This document shows positions 8,641 to 19,865 of a stretch of DNA of 64,000 nucleotides, piece by piece. A program made the position numbers and the translations under genes. The stretch's first letter is position 1. Each line of letters begins with the position of its first letter. Source of the DNA: Pinus tabuliformis. Its lineage: Eukaryota > Streptophyta > Pinopsida > Pinales > Pinaceae. The stretch lies in assembly GCA_031772625.1 (NCBI GenBank), contig CM062814.1, forward strand, positions 821,136,757 to 821,200,756. The letters run 5' to 3'. Below the pieces are notes generated by a model, which made no database searches, was not told the DNA's origin, and saw only the letters and a list, made by a program, of their open reading frames with translations.

Positions 8641-11600
8641 TGGAAAAATAATTATGATAATGTTAATGATAAATTTGACATCATGTAATCATGGCACTCT
8701 TGATGGAAGGTCCTTAACAAACTCCTAGTTGTGATACATCAACTAGGAGGCTAGGGATAATGGCCTTCACCTTTAAGATAACATGAAAGATGGTTGGTGA
8801 AGAGACCCTTGTTAGGTCTCTCCTTGGTTGATAAGGATAAGGGCCTTAGGCAAGCTTACATAGGGGTAGGTTGTCTCATATTGTCCTAGTAACAACTTCC
8901 ATAGATTAATTTCCAACAAATTATAAATAATTCTAAGTGATCTTATTCTTCACAAAACAACTAAAATTAAGATTTGTAATATTCATTGATAAATATATCA
9001 TCCCTATCGATCTAGTCTAATAATGAGCTTGAGCTCTCAACCCTTACATCTGAGTGATAGGCTTCAAGGCCTCTTGATGAGGCTAGCAATTATTGCATAT
9101 AGTTGTATTAGAGAGCAAGGATGAGGACGAAGACTCGAGGGCCTTCCTCATTCATTGGTGTTCCCCAGTTGCTTGAAAATAGTATACCAAGAGAGAGTGT
9201 CCATCTTTATTTTGCATATCTAGCCCCTTGGGTTTCTTGGGACTCGGAGTAATCCTTAACCCATCAAACTCACTAAAAAAATCAAGTATTCTTCTTCCAT
9301 CCCATTCTACATCCAAGCATGGATTTGGATTGATTAGCATTGGGATAGCATTGTTGGCTTGAAAGGGGATAGTTTTGGCCTCTGCAATAATGAGGATTAA
9401 GGCTCACTCAAATTCAAATCTCATTGGTTTTTACCTTGTTCTCGAAGTTACAGAGTGTAGATTTCAAGAATAGCCTCTCAATTGTCCTAAGTATTAATGT
9501 CTTAATGTTTCTTATTCCTTGAAACAAGAATTCTTAGCCATATTTTGAGCTTGAGTAAATTTGGCTATTGCATCCTTGATAATGGCATCTCCAAACCCTC
9601 CATTTTTTAGCCAACATGGAATATATTTCTAACTTTCTTATTCAATATTTTTAGAGTGGTAATTTTAAATCTCAACCCTATGCTTGAGTATATATGCATT
9701 CAACCACAAATGGCTTATGAAAAAGAATGGCTTAATAGCCATTGTTAGTATGGTTGAAATCTCACACAATATATGCACATATAATTGTACATATTAATGT
9801 ATAAAGAACATCCCTTTGCTACAATAATGGGTGATGGCACCAAGAATTCCTTTCATGGGAAGTATGGTTATATATATACCTTACCATTAGATTTTTTAGT
9901 AGAGTGAGATTTGAGGAGGGATGGATTAACTAGGTAAAAAAAAGGGCATTTTACTTGATAACCTTCTTAACCCAATGAATCAAATTTGTGAACAACCTTT
10001 AAGTGGATTGATGAATTACCTAGCATTTATGTAAGGTTGAGGAAATTCCCATTCCCATTCCCATTTATGTAAGGTTGAGTTACTAATCCCATTCCTTTTC
10101 TTTTTGCATTCAACATGGAGATTTGCTTGCTTTATATATTTGATGAAGTTAAATGAATTGTACCAATCCTTACCCTAAGTTGAAGGGTGGTATATTGTCT
10201 TAAGATGTTTGAAAAGAGGGGAAATGACTAGGTTTTGTTAACCCCCAGATTAGCCTGTGCAATTGGAGGGTTAAGATCCATTTCATTTTCATCAGGCAAG
10301 TTTTCAGTGATAGGTGCATCAAGTTTCATGGTGGTTAGAGTTCATTTTAGAGGCATGTTCACCAAATTTTGAGGAAAATTCTATTACTAGTAGTTTGCCT
10401 ATTTTCTAGGAGCCACGGTGCCAAGGCCTGATTGTGGCAGTAGACCATGTATCGTTGGTCTTTGTGAGATCGCGTTGCAAATGAGATTTTTCTTGGACAT
10501 GCCAAAATTTGCATGACACTGTTATTTTTAGGCTTTTAGCAGTTCTCATTTTAGGGCTTGCATGTTGATCTTGAGCATATATTTGGGTTTATTGTAGTGA
10601 ATCCAATGAGGCTATTTTATCAACATCCAAGATGTTGCTATTTCTAGGTATGCTCTAGTTGGTAGCAGTCTCATAGCACGGTAGGATTTACCTCATTTTC
10701 CATCTTTCCTATCTTTTAGGATTCATGATGCTATTTTGACATGGCTATATTTGGCATTTCTCGTTGTGGTAGGTATGGGTTCTAGTCTCATGGTTCCAGT
10801 GTGTAGTAATCGCACAAGTGGAGGTGTTCTTGTGTGACATATGTTAATAATTGAGAGGTTTGTCACTTGAGGCGTGCTAAGAATCTCAACCTCCAAACCC
10901 TAATTTGACCTCCTTTGGTATATTTGGTAGTTTGGTATGTTATTCCAACTTAATCTATAGCCTCTTCTAATGGTTTTAGTTCTAAATTTACTAGTAGATG
11001 ATCCTTTACCGATTTTGGCCAACTAAAATTGTAAATTGTTTTTCTAACTTTGGCTAACTAAAACCTAAGTTTGACTTGTACCATCTTTAAAAATATTAGG
11101 TTGACCTTATTTATATTTAAATTTTTGGTTGAAATTTTGCATGAGGCACAATCATTCAAGGGAGGTAAATGGGTTTTTTTATTATTGGTAGCATGAATTC
11201 AGAGAGTGAAACTAGCATTTGAAATATGCATGCAACTTTTCTAACCTCAAACAATCAACTTGGTTTATTAGCATCTTCTGGATGTGATTTCCATGGAGTC
11301 CAATCAGCAACTAAGTGTAGGGTTGTTAGAGTATGTTATTGCATATACTTGGGTGTATTCCTGAACTGGTGAGAGGAGAAGTGTTGTAATGGATTTTAAT
11401 TAGCAGCTTATGTACATAATTATCAGTGAGCAACAAAAAATTTTAGTGATCAAGTGTTGTAGCAACTTATTTTCATCCTATATAGCAGGTGTACCATCTA
11501 AACAACAGTATTTTAGTTAAGGAACTAATAATAAGAATGTTTTCCACCAGATTGAGGTCAAAATAGTGAGATGACAACAATCTTTATAGCTCTTTGAGTC

Positions 11601-12232
11601 TCATGGTTGAATAGTTGTGTCTTGTTACAGTGCTCTGGGTGCCCATAATTGTTATTCATCCTTTTCCAGCCATTTTCATTGTTGCCCTCACTACATGAAC
11701 TATTAGTTATGCAGCCAATATTGTATTCATCACTATGATGCAAACAATCTTTTGATTAATATATAGATAAGATTTCATTATGCCATGTCTCTAAAGCTCT
11801 TTCAGTCTTGTTATTGAATAATTGTGCTTTTTTACAGTGTTGTGGGTGCCTGTAATGCCTTATTTTGATTCTACATTCATTTAAGGTGCATTTTGGTTTC
11901 ATTTTCATCATTCATGGTTGTAGTTCACTAATGAATTTAATCTCCCTCATATTATTTGACCGATTTTTCCTATGCCCTTGGTTCCTTGCATGCATCTCGA
12001 TGACAAATATTTCATGTGTTGATCACTTTGCATTTTTACACATTTTTCTTAAGTTGTCGACAACATATCATCACTAAGGACAACCCCTTGTGATTGTAAA
12101 GGCACCAGTTCAAAGGGAACAGTAATTAGTAAGTGACCTTAGGCTAATTTTTTGTAGTTATTTTGTAGAGATAGCATGCCTTAAAAATTTTCCTCTTGTT
12201 TTGTCTTTGAAAATAGTGTATTGAAGTATACA
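8641..12232. other. About 3.6 kb without a recognisable gene
   Basis: All open frames are short and lack motifs. Visible structures are a small inverted repeat (CCTAGTTG and CAACTAGG near 8740-8758), the duplication at 11580-11855 listed separately, and a locally repeated GGTTGAG/CCCATTCCC phrase near 10020-10095. Nothing resembling RT, integrase, transposase or a host gene was seen. Old element interior is the likely origin. Confidence 0.5.
11580..11855. repeat. Diverged duplication of about 70 bp, 207 bp apart
   Basis: The segment beginning CTTTATAGCTCTTTGAGTC at 11581 recurs in diverged form at about 11788 (CTCTAAAGCTCTTTCAGTC) and both continue to a shared phrase ending GGGTGCC. It is non-coding and its origin is unknown. 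Confidence 0.55.
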
Positions 12233-12644
12233 TTAAATGTTGGCATTATGACACAGGTTTGGCTCGATGACATAAGTGTTGTCCTTGATGGCAACTCACT
12301 CAAATAGCAGATCACAAGTTCAGGCTCTCAAAATAGTAGAAAATAAGATACCCGCAGGTTCCTGTTCACAAAGCCGCGGACATACACAGGTGCGCCAAAC
12401 AAAAGCTGTGGACATGTACGCAGGTGCTCCGAACAAAAAGTGCGGACATAAAGTACACGCACTTTCATGCAGAGAAAAGCGCGCACATGGGAAATCTTAT
12501 GGTTGGTCCATGGTATTTAGTCCGACATTTTTGATCCTATGGTTTTGGTCTATGGTTTTTGCATCTAAAGTATTGAACCCAGGTTTTAGGTCCCTAGTAT
12601 TGGATCTCTATGGTTTTGGACCATGGTTTGAGTAAGGCCTAGAC

Positions 12645-12650
12645 TATAAA
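12645..12650 (+). promoter_or_regulatory. TATA box of the solo LTR
   Basis: CTATAAAAAAGG lies at 12644-12655, about 400 bp into the LTR. Just upstream (12520-12625) are several copies of an ATGGTTTTGG-type motif, which also occurs upstream of the TATA box in the copia element at 14993-19865. Confidence 0.6.
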
Positions 12651-12895
12651 AAAGGAAAGGAGATCATTTGGCTAGTAACTAATGTGTTTAATATCTTGAG
12701 ATGAGCAAGATCTGAAATACTGGTGATCGGTTGGTGAGTTATAGCTGGACCTGAATCAAGGAGAAACCTGAGCATTACAAGACGGATCTACTGATGGGTC
12801 GAGATCTCTTTGGTGCATGATCAGATCTGTAAATCTGATAATCTGGGGTATAAGTGAAGTCTGATAAATTATCTATACCCACAAGGGTGACTCAG

Positions 12896-13076
12896 TGCAG
12901 GCGCTGATACCCATAGGCTCGACACAGCGCAGGCGCGGATACCTGCAGGCTCGACACAACGTAGGCGCGGATACCCACAGGTTTGACACAGCGCAAGCAC
13001 GAACACCCCCAGGCTCGACACAGCGCAGGCGCGGATACCCGTAGGCTCGACACAGCGCAGGCGCGGATACCTGCAG
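12896..13076. repeat. Six tandem 32-bp GC-rich units inside the solo LTR
   Basis: The unit is built from GCGCAGGCGCGGATACC plus GCAGGCTCGACACA. Six units follow each other with little spacing variation (starts near 12896, 12927, 12960, 12991, 13023 and 13055). The fourth is the most diverged. The block is far richer in G, C and CpG than its surroundings and lies about 250 bp downstream of the TATA box, so it would be in the transcribed R/U5 part. Confidence 0.9.
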
Positions 13077-13821
13077 ATTAAGGAAGTGAATACTACGTAT
13101 GTATGCAGATTTCTAGTGGTGAATTTGCGGACTTTTCTTGAAATATGTTTTAGATGCTTTTGTCTATTATTGCAGTGTTCAGGGTTCTGAATTGGTGTCT
13201 GGTTACTGGTACTATGTTCTGAGAAGTTATTGATTCAGTATTTGTACAAGGAAGTTGGTTGATTGCAGATCTATTTGATGTTTGATTGATATTCATGGAT
13301 CCAGTTTGAAAATTTATGAAACGTGGTCCCTGGAAGAAAAGAGAAGTCTTATGTAGGTCAGCACCTACGTACTAGTACCTCAGCTAGTACAAGAGCTAAG
13401 GGGGTTGTAGCTCCCTTCCAGAAGAGTCTGGAGAATGAGAGAAGGTTGTAGCCTTCTGCAGGTTGAAGCCTGTGTACTGGTATAAGACTGCACCAGTACA
13501 AAATCATTTTAAAAAGAAGTTTCTAATTGAAAGAGGATAGAGACATATTGCAGCAGGTGGTTTTCACCCACATTGGGTTTCCACCTTATATCTTGTGTTC
13601 TTTTGTGTGACTGTCTGCTCTAATTTTCTGTTCCTGTTTACTGTTATATGATTCTGACACACAGATTAATGATCAACATCTAAATAATAAATTAAATTAT
13701 AAGTCTGAGAGGTATACGCAAGTTTCATTAGTCAGATCTGAAAATCTTTGTATAAATTGAAAAAGAATTTGATAACACTGATTCACCCCCCCCCCCTCTC
13801 AGTATTATTTTCAACATTAAA

Positions 13822-14992
13822 TTTATCGAGTTACTTCTATCTGAAAACCTTTATTAAGTTGCACTATGGCAATTGTTTAAGGTAAATTTAATCCTCAAAT
13901 TAGCCATCCAAGACCTTACATTGATGATAGTTTTTGGAAAAGAAAAACAACTCATTTTTCATAATAGTGGATTGTGACTACTATGTCATAATGAATTTGC
14001 ATATGGCTAAGATGTTTCTTTTGTGATTCATAACCCATTGATAGTTTGCTCTTGGCTCACTAAATAGGTATGCATATCTTCAATTGTGGGAGGCATTGTA
14101 TGGATATGATGTAAGAACATAAAATTATCCTCGAGAAATTTGAAGATTGGCATTGATAGGTATAACATCAACAAGATCACATTTCAAAATGGATTTTTCA
14201 TTATTATGTTAGATACATAAAGTAGCTATTCTCAACCTTTCACTTGGTTTTTTCTTTATCTATCATATCCTATAACAGTTACTGGAATGACCCTGACTCC
14301 AACGACTTCTTAACGTTGTATGAATTTTTTCCTAAAACTAAAATTAGTATCAATTGAATGCCCATTTAAGTGTACATAATAAAGTATAATTCAACCTTAC
14401 CCATCAATGGAATATATAAAATAGATTTTTTTCATGTTTGTAAAAGTTAAAGTAATATGTTCCTAACTACAATAAGAATATTTTCTGAGTTGGTATATAA
14501 GAATCATAAATGAATTCTCAAGAATTAAGGTATTCTTTTATTAATGGCTATTTCTTGGCATATAAATATCTCTTTGCCTCTCTCCTACATAAAATAACTG
14601 TTGGAAGATCTAATAATACATTAAATTTTATAAAGTCACCAAGGTCTAATATTGCATGTCCGTCCTGCTTAGGTCTAACAGACTTTGTAAGATGTTTGGA
14701 ATTCATAATGTTGTTGCTTTGGGGTTTTATTTTTGTCATTTCAGAGTAATGTAAACAATATAATTTAAATAGAACTATTATGTATGACTTAAAATTATTG
14801 TTTAAGAGTTGGGTGGATTACATGAACCAATATGGTAAATTTTATATTGAAGCCTTAGATTTCATATTTTCTTCATAAGGTCTAACATTGAATCCAAGAC
14901 TAGAATAGATAGGTATTGATCAAGCACCATTTGGAGAAGTTGTGGTCTTTGTAAAGATTTTGAATTTGGAGATATGTAGTGGTGTTGGCTAA
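13822..14992. other. About 1.2 kb without a recognisable gene
   Basis: AT-rich sequence with only short open frames. The frame at 14510-14749 has some hydrophobic segments but no family signature and is overlapped by an equally long frame on the other strand, so I do not call it a gene. Confidence 0.5.
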
Positions 14993-15312
14993 TGTTGGGT
15001 TGTGTTATATTCTTTCCACAACTAATGATTTTGTGCATGGTTTTCGCACATGGTTTTGGACGCGATGGTTTTCGGTCCATGATTTTGGACGGGATGGTTT
15101 TCAGTCCATGGTATTGGATGCTTCGGCATGTATAAATATGTATTGTAACATTGAAAGGAACATAATGAAAAATCAAGCTGGTAGTCCTAGTTTTGGGATC
15201 TAGGGGAAAATCTCTGTGTATATGTGTTTTATGTGTTATGCTCTCGCATTGTTTATTTTCTGTGTTTTAGAATTCGTATGCAAGTAATTTCTGTACGGGG
15301 TTAAAACCTACA
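14993..15312 (+). repeat. Left (5') LTR of the copia element, 320 bp
   Basis: It starts TGTTGGGTTGTG and ends AAAACCTACA. A TATA box (TATAAATATG) lies at 15131-15140, preceded by about six copies of a 16-18-bp ATGGTTTT(C/G)G motif (15035-15118). It lacks a GC-rich segment of about 155 bp found in the right LTR. Confidence 0.93.
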
Positions 15313-15314
15313 TT

Positions 15315-15325
15315 TGGTATCAGAG
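15315..15325 (+). other. Primer binding site, initiator Met tRNA type
   Basis: TGGTATCAGAG lies two bases after the left LTR, the standard copia position and sequence. Confidence 0.9.
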
Positions 15326-15434
15326 TTGTTTTGGCTTCAAGGGGATGCCTTTGTTACTAAGGGGCTTCGCTCAGGCCTGTGGTAGACCCTGTTCAATGGG
15401 AGATCTGCGGGATCAATTCTGGTGGTGAAAGAAG

Positions 15435-16190
15435 ATGGCAAGCAGTGGAAAGATAGAGATTGAGAAATTTAATGGTCAGAGTTTTGAGTTGTGGAAACTC
15501 AAGATGGAGGATCTGTTGGTGGATAAAGATCAGTGGATCACGGTAAATCCGGGTACTAAACCAACGGGAGTGTCCGATGAAGAATGGAAGAAGTTGGATC
15601 GGAAGGCAAAGTGCACAATACGATTGTGTGTCTCAGATTCAGTATTGCTGAATGTATCAGGGGAAGCTACAACTAAGGCTTTGTGGGGTAAGTTAGGGAC
15701 TTTGTACCAAACTAAGTCTCTGGTGAATAAACTGTTCCTATTGAAAAAGTTGTATAACCTGAGGATGAAAGATGGAGACTTGGTGAGAGAGCATATGAAC
15801 GCATTTAATACTGTGGTAAGTCAGTTATTATATGTTGATATTAAAATTTCAGATGAAGATAAGTGCATTGATTTGTTGTGTTCTCTACCAGATTCGTGGG
15901 ATAGTCTAGTTATTGCAATAGGTAGCAATGCAACTGCCTTACAGTTTGATGAAATAGTCTCACCCTTGCTGATGGAGGAGATGAGACGGAAAAATATGGA
16001 GAGCCAGAATGGTGATGCCTTGTTTGTACGAGGATGGTCCTAAAACAGAAACAAAAATAATTCATCGAGTGGGAGATCTAAATCTCTAGGAAAACCTGTA
16101 AAGGTAGTTTGCTGGAAATGTGGAAAGGAAGGGCACTACAAAAGGGACTGTAAATCTAAAGCTCCTGACAAAGGAAAGGGATTTGATGAT
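15435..16190 (+). pseudogene. Copia Gag with CCHC zinc knuckle
   Basis: The frame opens at an ATG 110 bp after the primer site and reads 202 codons to a stop at 16041-16043. It shows the copia Gag pattern: FNGQSFELWKLKMEDLL near the N-terminus, a central ALWGKLGTLY segment and a LLCSLPDSW segment near residue 150. The same frame continues past the stop to a perfect zinc knuckle, CWKCGKEGHYKRDC (16110-16151), which in the family binds element RNA in the particle. One nonsense change therefore separates capsid and nucleocapsid. The codon pattern is otherwise intact. Confidence 0.9.
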
Positions 16191-16235
16191 GCTCCTTCTA
16201 CAGAGGCAAAAACCACCTTAGATGAAGGTGGGGAT

Positions 16236-17320
16236 GTGTACTTGGCTTCTTCAAGTACACATGTAGATCATGAGGCATGGTTGATTGACTCAGGTGCATC
16301 CTTTCACTTCACTCCCCATAGAGAGTGGTTCTGCGAGTATGAGAAATATGATGGTGGTGATGTCTTCTTGGGGGATGAAAAGAAGGATAGAATCGTTGGT
16401 CGCGGAAAAGTAAAGTTGAAGTTGCAAGGTGGAAGGGTTAGAACACTTCTGGGTGTTCTGCACATTCCTGCATTGGCCAGAAATCTGATATCCATAAGCA
16501 AGCTGGATGATGCAGGTGTAAAAACAGTGTTCGAGAAGGATACCTGCAAGATGGTTCAGGAGCACTGGTATTGATCCGGGGAGTTCAGATTGGAACTATG
16601 TACAAGATACAAGGTTTCACTATTGTTGATGAGTGCAACAGTTCTATGGTCCCTGAAAGTGGAGCAGAAAATCTAGTGTTCTCTGGAGAGAAGACCATGC
16701 TGTGGCATCAAAGGCTTGGACATATTGGACAGAAGGGCCTTCGAATACTTCATGGTAAAGGTATGGTAGACGGTATGAGTAATAGCTCTCTGGATTTTGA
16801 TTTATGTGAAAATTGTGTATACGGGGAGTAGAATCGGATAAGTTTCCCCTCTGTTGGTAAGAGGGCGAAACAGGTATTAGAGTTTATGCACAGTGATGTG
16901 TTTGGACCTGTGAAGGTTCCATCACTGGGTAATTATGTGTACTATGTATGATTTATAGATGACTTCTCAAGGAATACATGGGTATATTTCCTTAAGAAGA
17001 AATCTGAAGTCTTTGATAGGTTTAAAGAATTTAAGGCTCTGGTGGAAAACCAGACAGAGAAGAAGATAAAAGTGTTGAGGACAGATAACGATGGAGAGTT
17101 TTGCAGTGAGGAATTTGAATAATTCTATAAGAAGTGTGGTATAGCATGGCAAAAGACTACTCCATATACACATGAGCAAAATGGATTTTCAAAAAGAATG
17201 AACAAGACATTGATGGAAAGGGAAATAAGCATGCTCAGTGGTGTCGGGTTAGGACAAGAATTCTGGGCAGAGGTGGTGGAGAAAACATGTTAGCTGGTCA
17301 ACAGATCACCTTCATCATCA
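16236..17320 (+). pseudogene. Copia protease and integrase
   Basis: The protease (16236-16574) carries the active site LIDSGASFH and the family segment HIPALARNLISISKL. A frameshift near 16560 moves the frame. Integrase then shows its HHCC zinc domain (WHQRLGHIGQKG... CENC, 16700-16815) and core with FIDDFSR and LRTDNDGEF, where the first two catalytic acidic residues lie. Stops at about 16829, 16949, 17120 and 17289 interrupt it. In the family these proteins process the polyprotein and insert the cDNA. Four stops in integrase alone make function impossible. Confidence 0.9.
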
Positions 17321-19351
17321 TTGGAGGATAAGACTCCACAAGAGGTATGGATTGGTAAGAAACCCTCTCTTTCACATCTGAGGATATTTGGATGTGATGC
17401 ATATGTACATGTTCCAAAGGAGAAAAGAACCAAGTTGGATAGTAAATCTGAAAAGTGCATCGTTATTGGGCATAAAGATGGTTTAAAGGGTTATAAGCTT
17501 TGGAACCCAGTAATAAGGAAGGTTGTATACAGCCGAGATGTTGTGTTCAGAGAGGTGAAAGATGTTATCAAACATGAAGTACCATTAAAGGAACCTGAGA
17601 AGATCGAGTTTGAGCTAAAGGAGGAAGAATCAGACTCTACAGCAAAGGAGGAATCAAAAGATGAAGAGCCACAAACTCTGGGTGTGAGAAGATCAGTTCG
17701 AGAAAGAAGGCAGCCAGAAAGGTATAGTCCATATTCTTTTTGTTCAAATTTTTCTTTATCTATTACTGATGATGATCCCATAACTGTGAAGGAAGCAGTG
17801 GATTCAGAGAATGGAAAACTCTGGAAAGAGGCCATGGTTGATGAAATGGAATCTTTGCACAAAAATGAGGCTTGGGATCTGGTGGAGTTGCCAGCTAGAA
17901 GGAAACCCATTGGCAGCAAATGGGTGTTTAAGAAGAATACAAATGCAGAAGGAAAGGTGGAGAAATACAAAGCTCAGTTGGTAGTAAAAGGTTATTCCCA
18001 GGTGTCGGGAATTGATTTTGGTGATATTTTCTCTCCTGTTTCCAAGGTAGCTTCTATTAGATTACTATTATCTATTGCTGTTGCTTTTGATTTTGAGGTA
18101 GAACAGATGGATGTGAAGACAACATTTCTTCATGGGGATCTGGAAGAGGAGATATACATGAAGCAACTTGAAGGTTTTGTGGTGAAGGGTAAGAAATAAC
18201 TGGTATGCAAGTTAAAGAAGTCTCTGTATGGGTTAAAACAGTCACCAAAGATGTGGTATCATAAATTTGATACATTTATACAGGGAATTGGCTTCACCAG
18301 AAGCAAAGTAGATCACTGTGTGTATTTCAAATTAATTGGTGACCGTGTTATTTATCTGGTCTTGTATGTGGATGATATGTTGCTGGTTGGAAATGACAAA
18401 GAAATTATCTAGGATTTGAAGACCCAATTGTCCTCCAAATTCGACATGAAAGATCTTGGTGCTGCAAACTATATTTTGGGCATGGAAATTAAAAGAGATC
18501 AGGCAAAGAGGAAGCTCTGGTTAAACTAGAGGAAGTATGTCGAGACAATAATGTAGAGGTTTAATATGCAGGATAGTAAACTGGTGAAGGTTCCTATTCT
18601 TGTAGGTGTGAAGTTATCTGCTGAACAGTGTCCCAAGACACAAGAAGAGGAAGAGGACATGTCTCGTGTTCCATATGCAAGTGCAGTGGGTAGCCTGATG
18701 TATACGATGGTCTGTACTAGACCAGACATTGCACATGCAGCGGGAGTATTGAGCAGGTTTATGTCAAAACCAGGGAAGGAGCATTGGACAGCAGTGAAGT
18801 GGGTCTTTAGGTATTTGCGTGGCACTAGTGATTATGGTTTGTGCTACCAAGGAAGTCCAGGATTGGATAGAGTGTTGGATATTCATGGCTTTATTGATGC
18901 AGACTGGGATGGAGATATGGATCATAGAAGATCTACAAGTGGGTATGTGTTTAACCTATTTGGAGGTCCAGTCAGTTGGATGAATAAGAAACAATCTGTA
19001 GTCGCACTATCAACTATAGAGGTAGAATACATGGCAGCCACTCATGCAAGCAAGGAAGCAGTTTGGTTGCAGAGATTGTGTTCAAGTATGGGGTTAGTAC
19101 ATGGAGATATAAGGATAGAATGTGACAACCAAAGTGCAATTTTCTTGGCAAAGAACCCGGCTTATCATTCAAAGACAAAACACATTGATGTTCAGTATCA
19201 CTTTGTGAGGGATATGATAGAAGACAAAAAGGTGTTGCTGGTAAAGGTGGAAACTTTGAATAATACCGCAGATGCATTGACAAAATTTGTGAGCTCTAAG
19301 AAGTTCTCTTGGTGTAGAGAAATGATGGGCATTGCAAGGCTGGAGAAATGA
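17321..19351 (+). pseudogene. Copia reverse transcriptase and RNase H
   Basis: The first open piece (17321-18199, 292 codons) covers the integrase C-terminal region (IFGCDAYVHVP) and the start of RT (EAMVDEMESLHKNEAWDLV, then the VKTTFLHGDLEEEIYM motif). RT continues after a stop with the catalytic LYVDDMLLVG motif near 18365. Two or three more stops lie at 18410-18556. The last open piece (18566-19351, 261 codons) covers the end of RT and RNase H with DADWDGD, SGYVF and CDNQSAIFLA motifs and the KHIDVQYHFVRD end, 39 bp before the right LTR. All pieces share one frame. Confidence 0.92.
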
Positions 19352-19380
19352 CTAAGCTCTCATGTGGAAAGAAAACAATA

Positions 19381-19390
19381 AGTGGGAGAA
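19381..19390 (+). other. Polypurine tract of the copia element
   Basis: AGTGGGAGAA ends at the TG of the right LTR. It is short, but it sits at the expected place. Confidence 0.6.
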
Positions 19391-19865
19391 TGTTGGGTTG
19401 TGTTATATTATTTCCACGACTAGCCCACGTAGTTAACCGGGGGGTTAGATGGGGGTAGAGCCCCCCCTTCATTGTGTTGATTGCGCAGCGGGGGGGCGGG
19501 TAGCCCCCTCTATGGGGTCTCAGGTAACGCCCTGGGGAAATTTTTTTTGGACCCTATATTAGGTTGGGCAGACCTACCTATGGTTTTGTGCATGGTTTTC
19601 GCACATGGTTTTAGACGCGATGATTTTCGCTCTATGGTTTTGGACATGATGGTTTTCAGTCCATGGTATTGGATGCTTCAGCATGTATAAATATGTATTG
19701 TAACATTGAAAGGAACATAATGAAAAATCAAGCTGGTAGTCCCGATTTTGGGATCCAAGGGAAATCTCTATGTATATGTGTTTTATGTGTTATGCTCTCG
19801 CATTGTTTATTTTCTATGTTTTAGAATTCGTATGCAAGTAATTCTGTACGGGGTTAAAACCTACA
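19391..19865 (+). repeat. Right (3') LTR of the copia element, 475 bp
   Basis: It has the same ends as the left LTR but carries an additional block, about 19426-19580, that is rich in G/C runs (GGGGGGTTAG, GCCCCCCC, GGGGGGGCGGG). The block is bounded by short ACTA/CCTA similarity, compatible with a microhomology deletion from the left LTR or acquisition in the right one. The TATA box is at about 19686. Confidence 0.92.

Larger units (their letters stand above)
12238..13816. mobile_element. Solo LTR, 1,579 bp, with TTAAA duplication
   Basis: The sequence starts TGTTGGCATTATGAC and ends in a long C run followed by CTCTCAG and TTTTCAACA. It is flanked by a perfect 5-bp duplication TTAAA (12233-12237 and 13817-13821). 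No internal region or second LTR is present, which is the product expected when two LTRs of one element recombine. The C-rich stretch near the 3' end and the TGTTGG...CAACA ends suggest a Ty1/copia origin, but without coding sequence the family cannot be proven. The TATA box at 12645-12650 and the terminal motifs imply transcription on the plus strand. Confidence 0.88.
14993..19865 (+). mobile_element. Ty1/copia LTR retrotransposon, complete order, decayed
   Basis: Left LTR (14993-15312), Met-tRNA primer site, gag, protease, integrase, RT, RNase H, polypurine tract and right LTR (19391-19865) follow in copia order, with integrase before RT. The pol frame has a frameshift near 16560 and stops at about 16041, 16829, 16949, 17120, 17289, 18197, 18410, 18527 and 18554, so the copy is dead. 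The LTRs differ by a block of about 155 bp and no 5-bp duplication is visible: the flanks are GCTAA on the left and TGAAG on the right. This suggests the two LTRs came together by recombination between elements or that a flank was deleted. Confidence 0.92.

Noticed and set aside
8738-8758. Hairpin as a terminator or small RNA
   Set aside because: An isolated 8-bp inverted repeat in AT-rich DNA is expected by chance and has no supporting context.
12896-13076. CRISPR-like regular repeats
   Set aside because: Units are directly contiguous with no unique spacers, and they lie inside a plant LTR.
14510-14749. Small membrane-protein gene
   Set aside because: It is overlapped by an equally long antisense frame, shows no family signature and sits in AT-rich decayed DNA.
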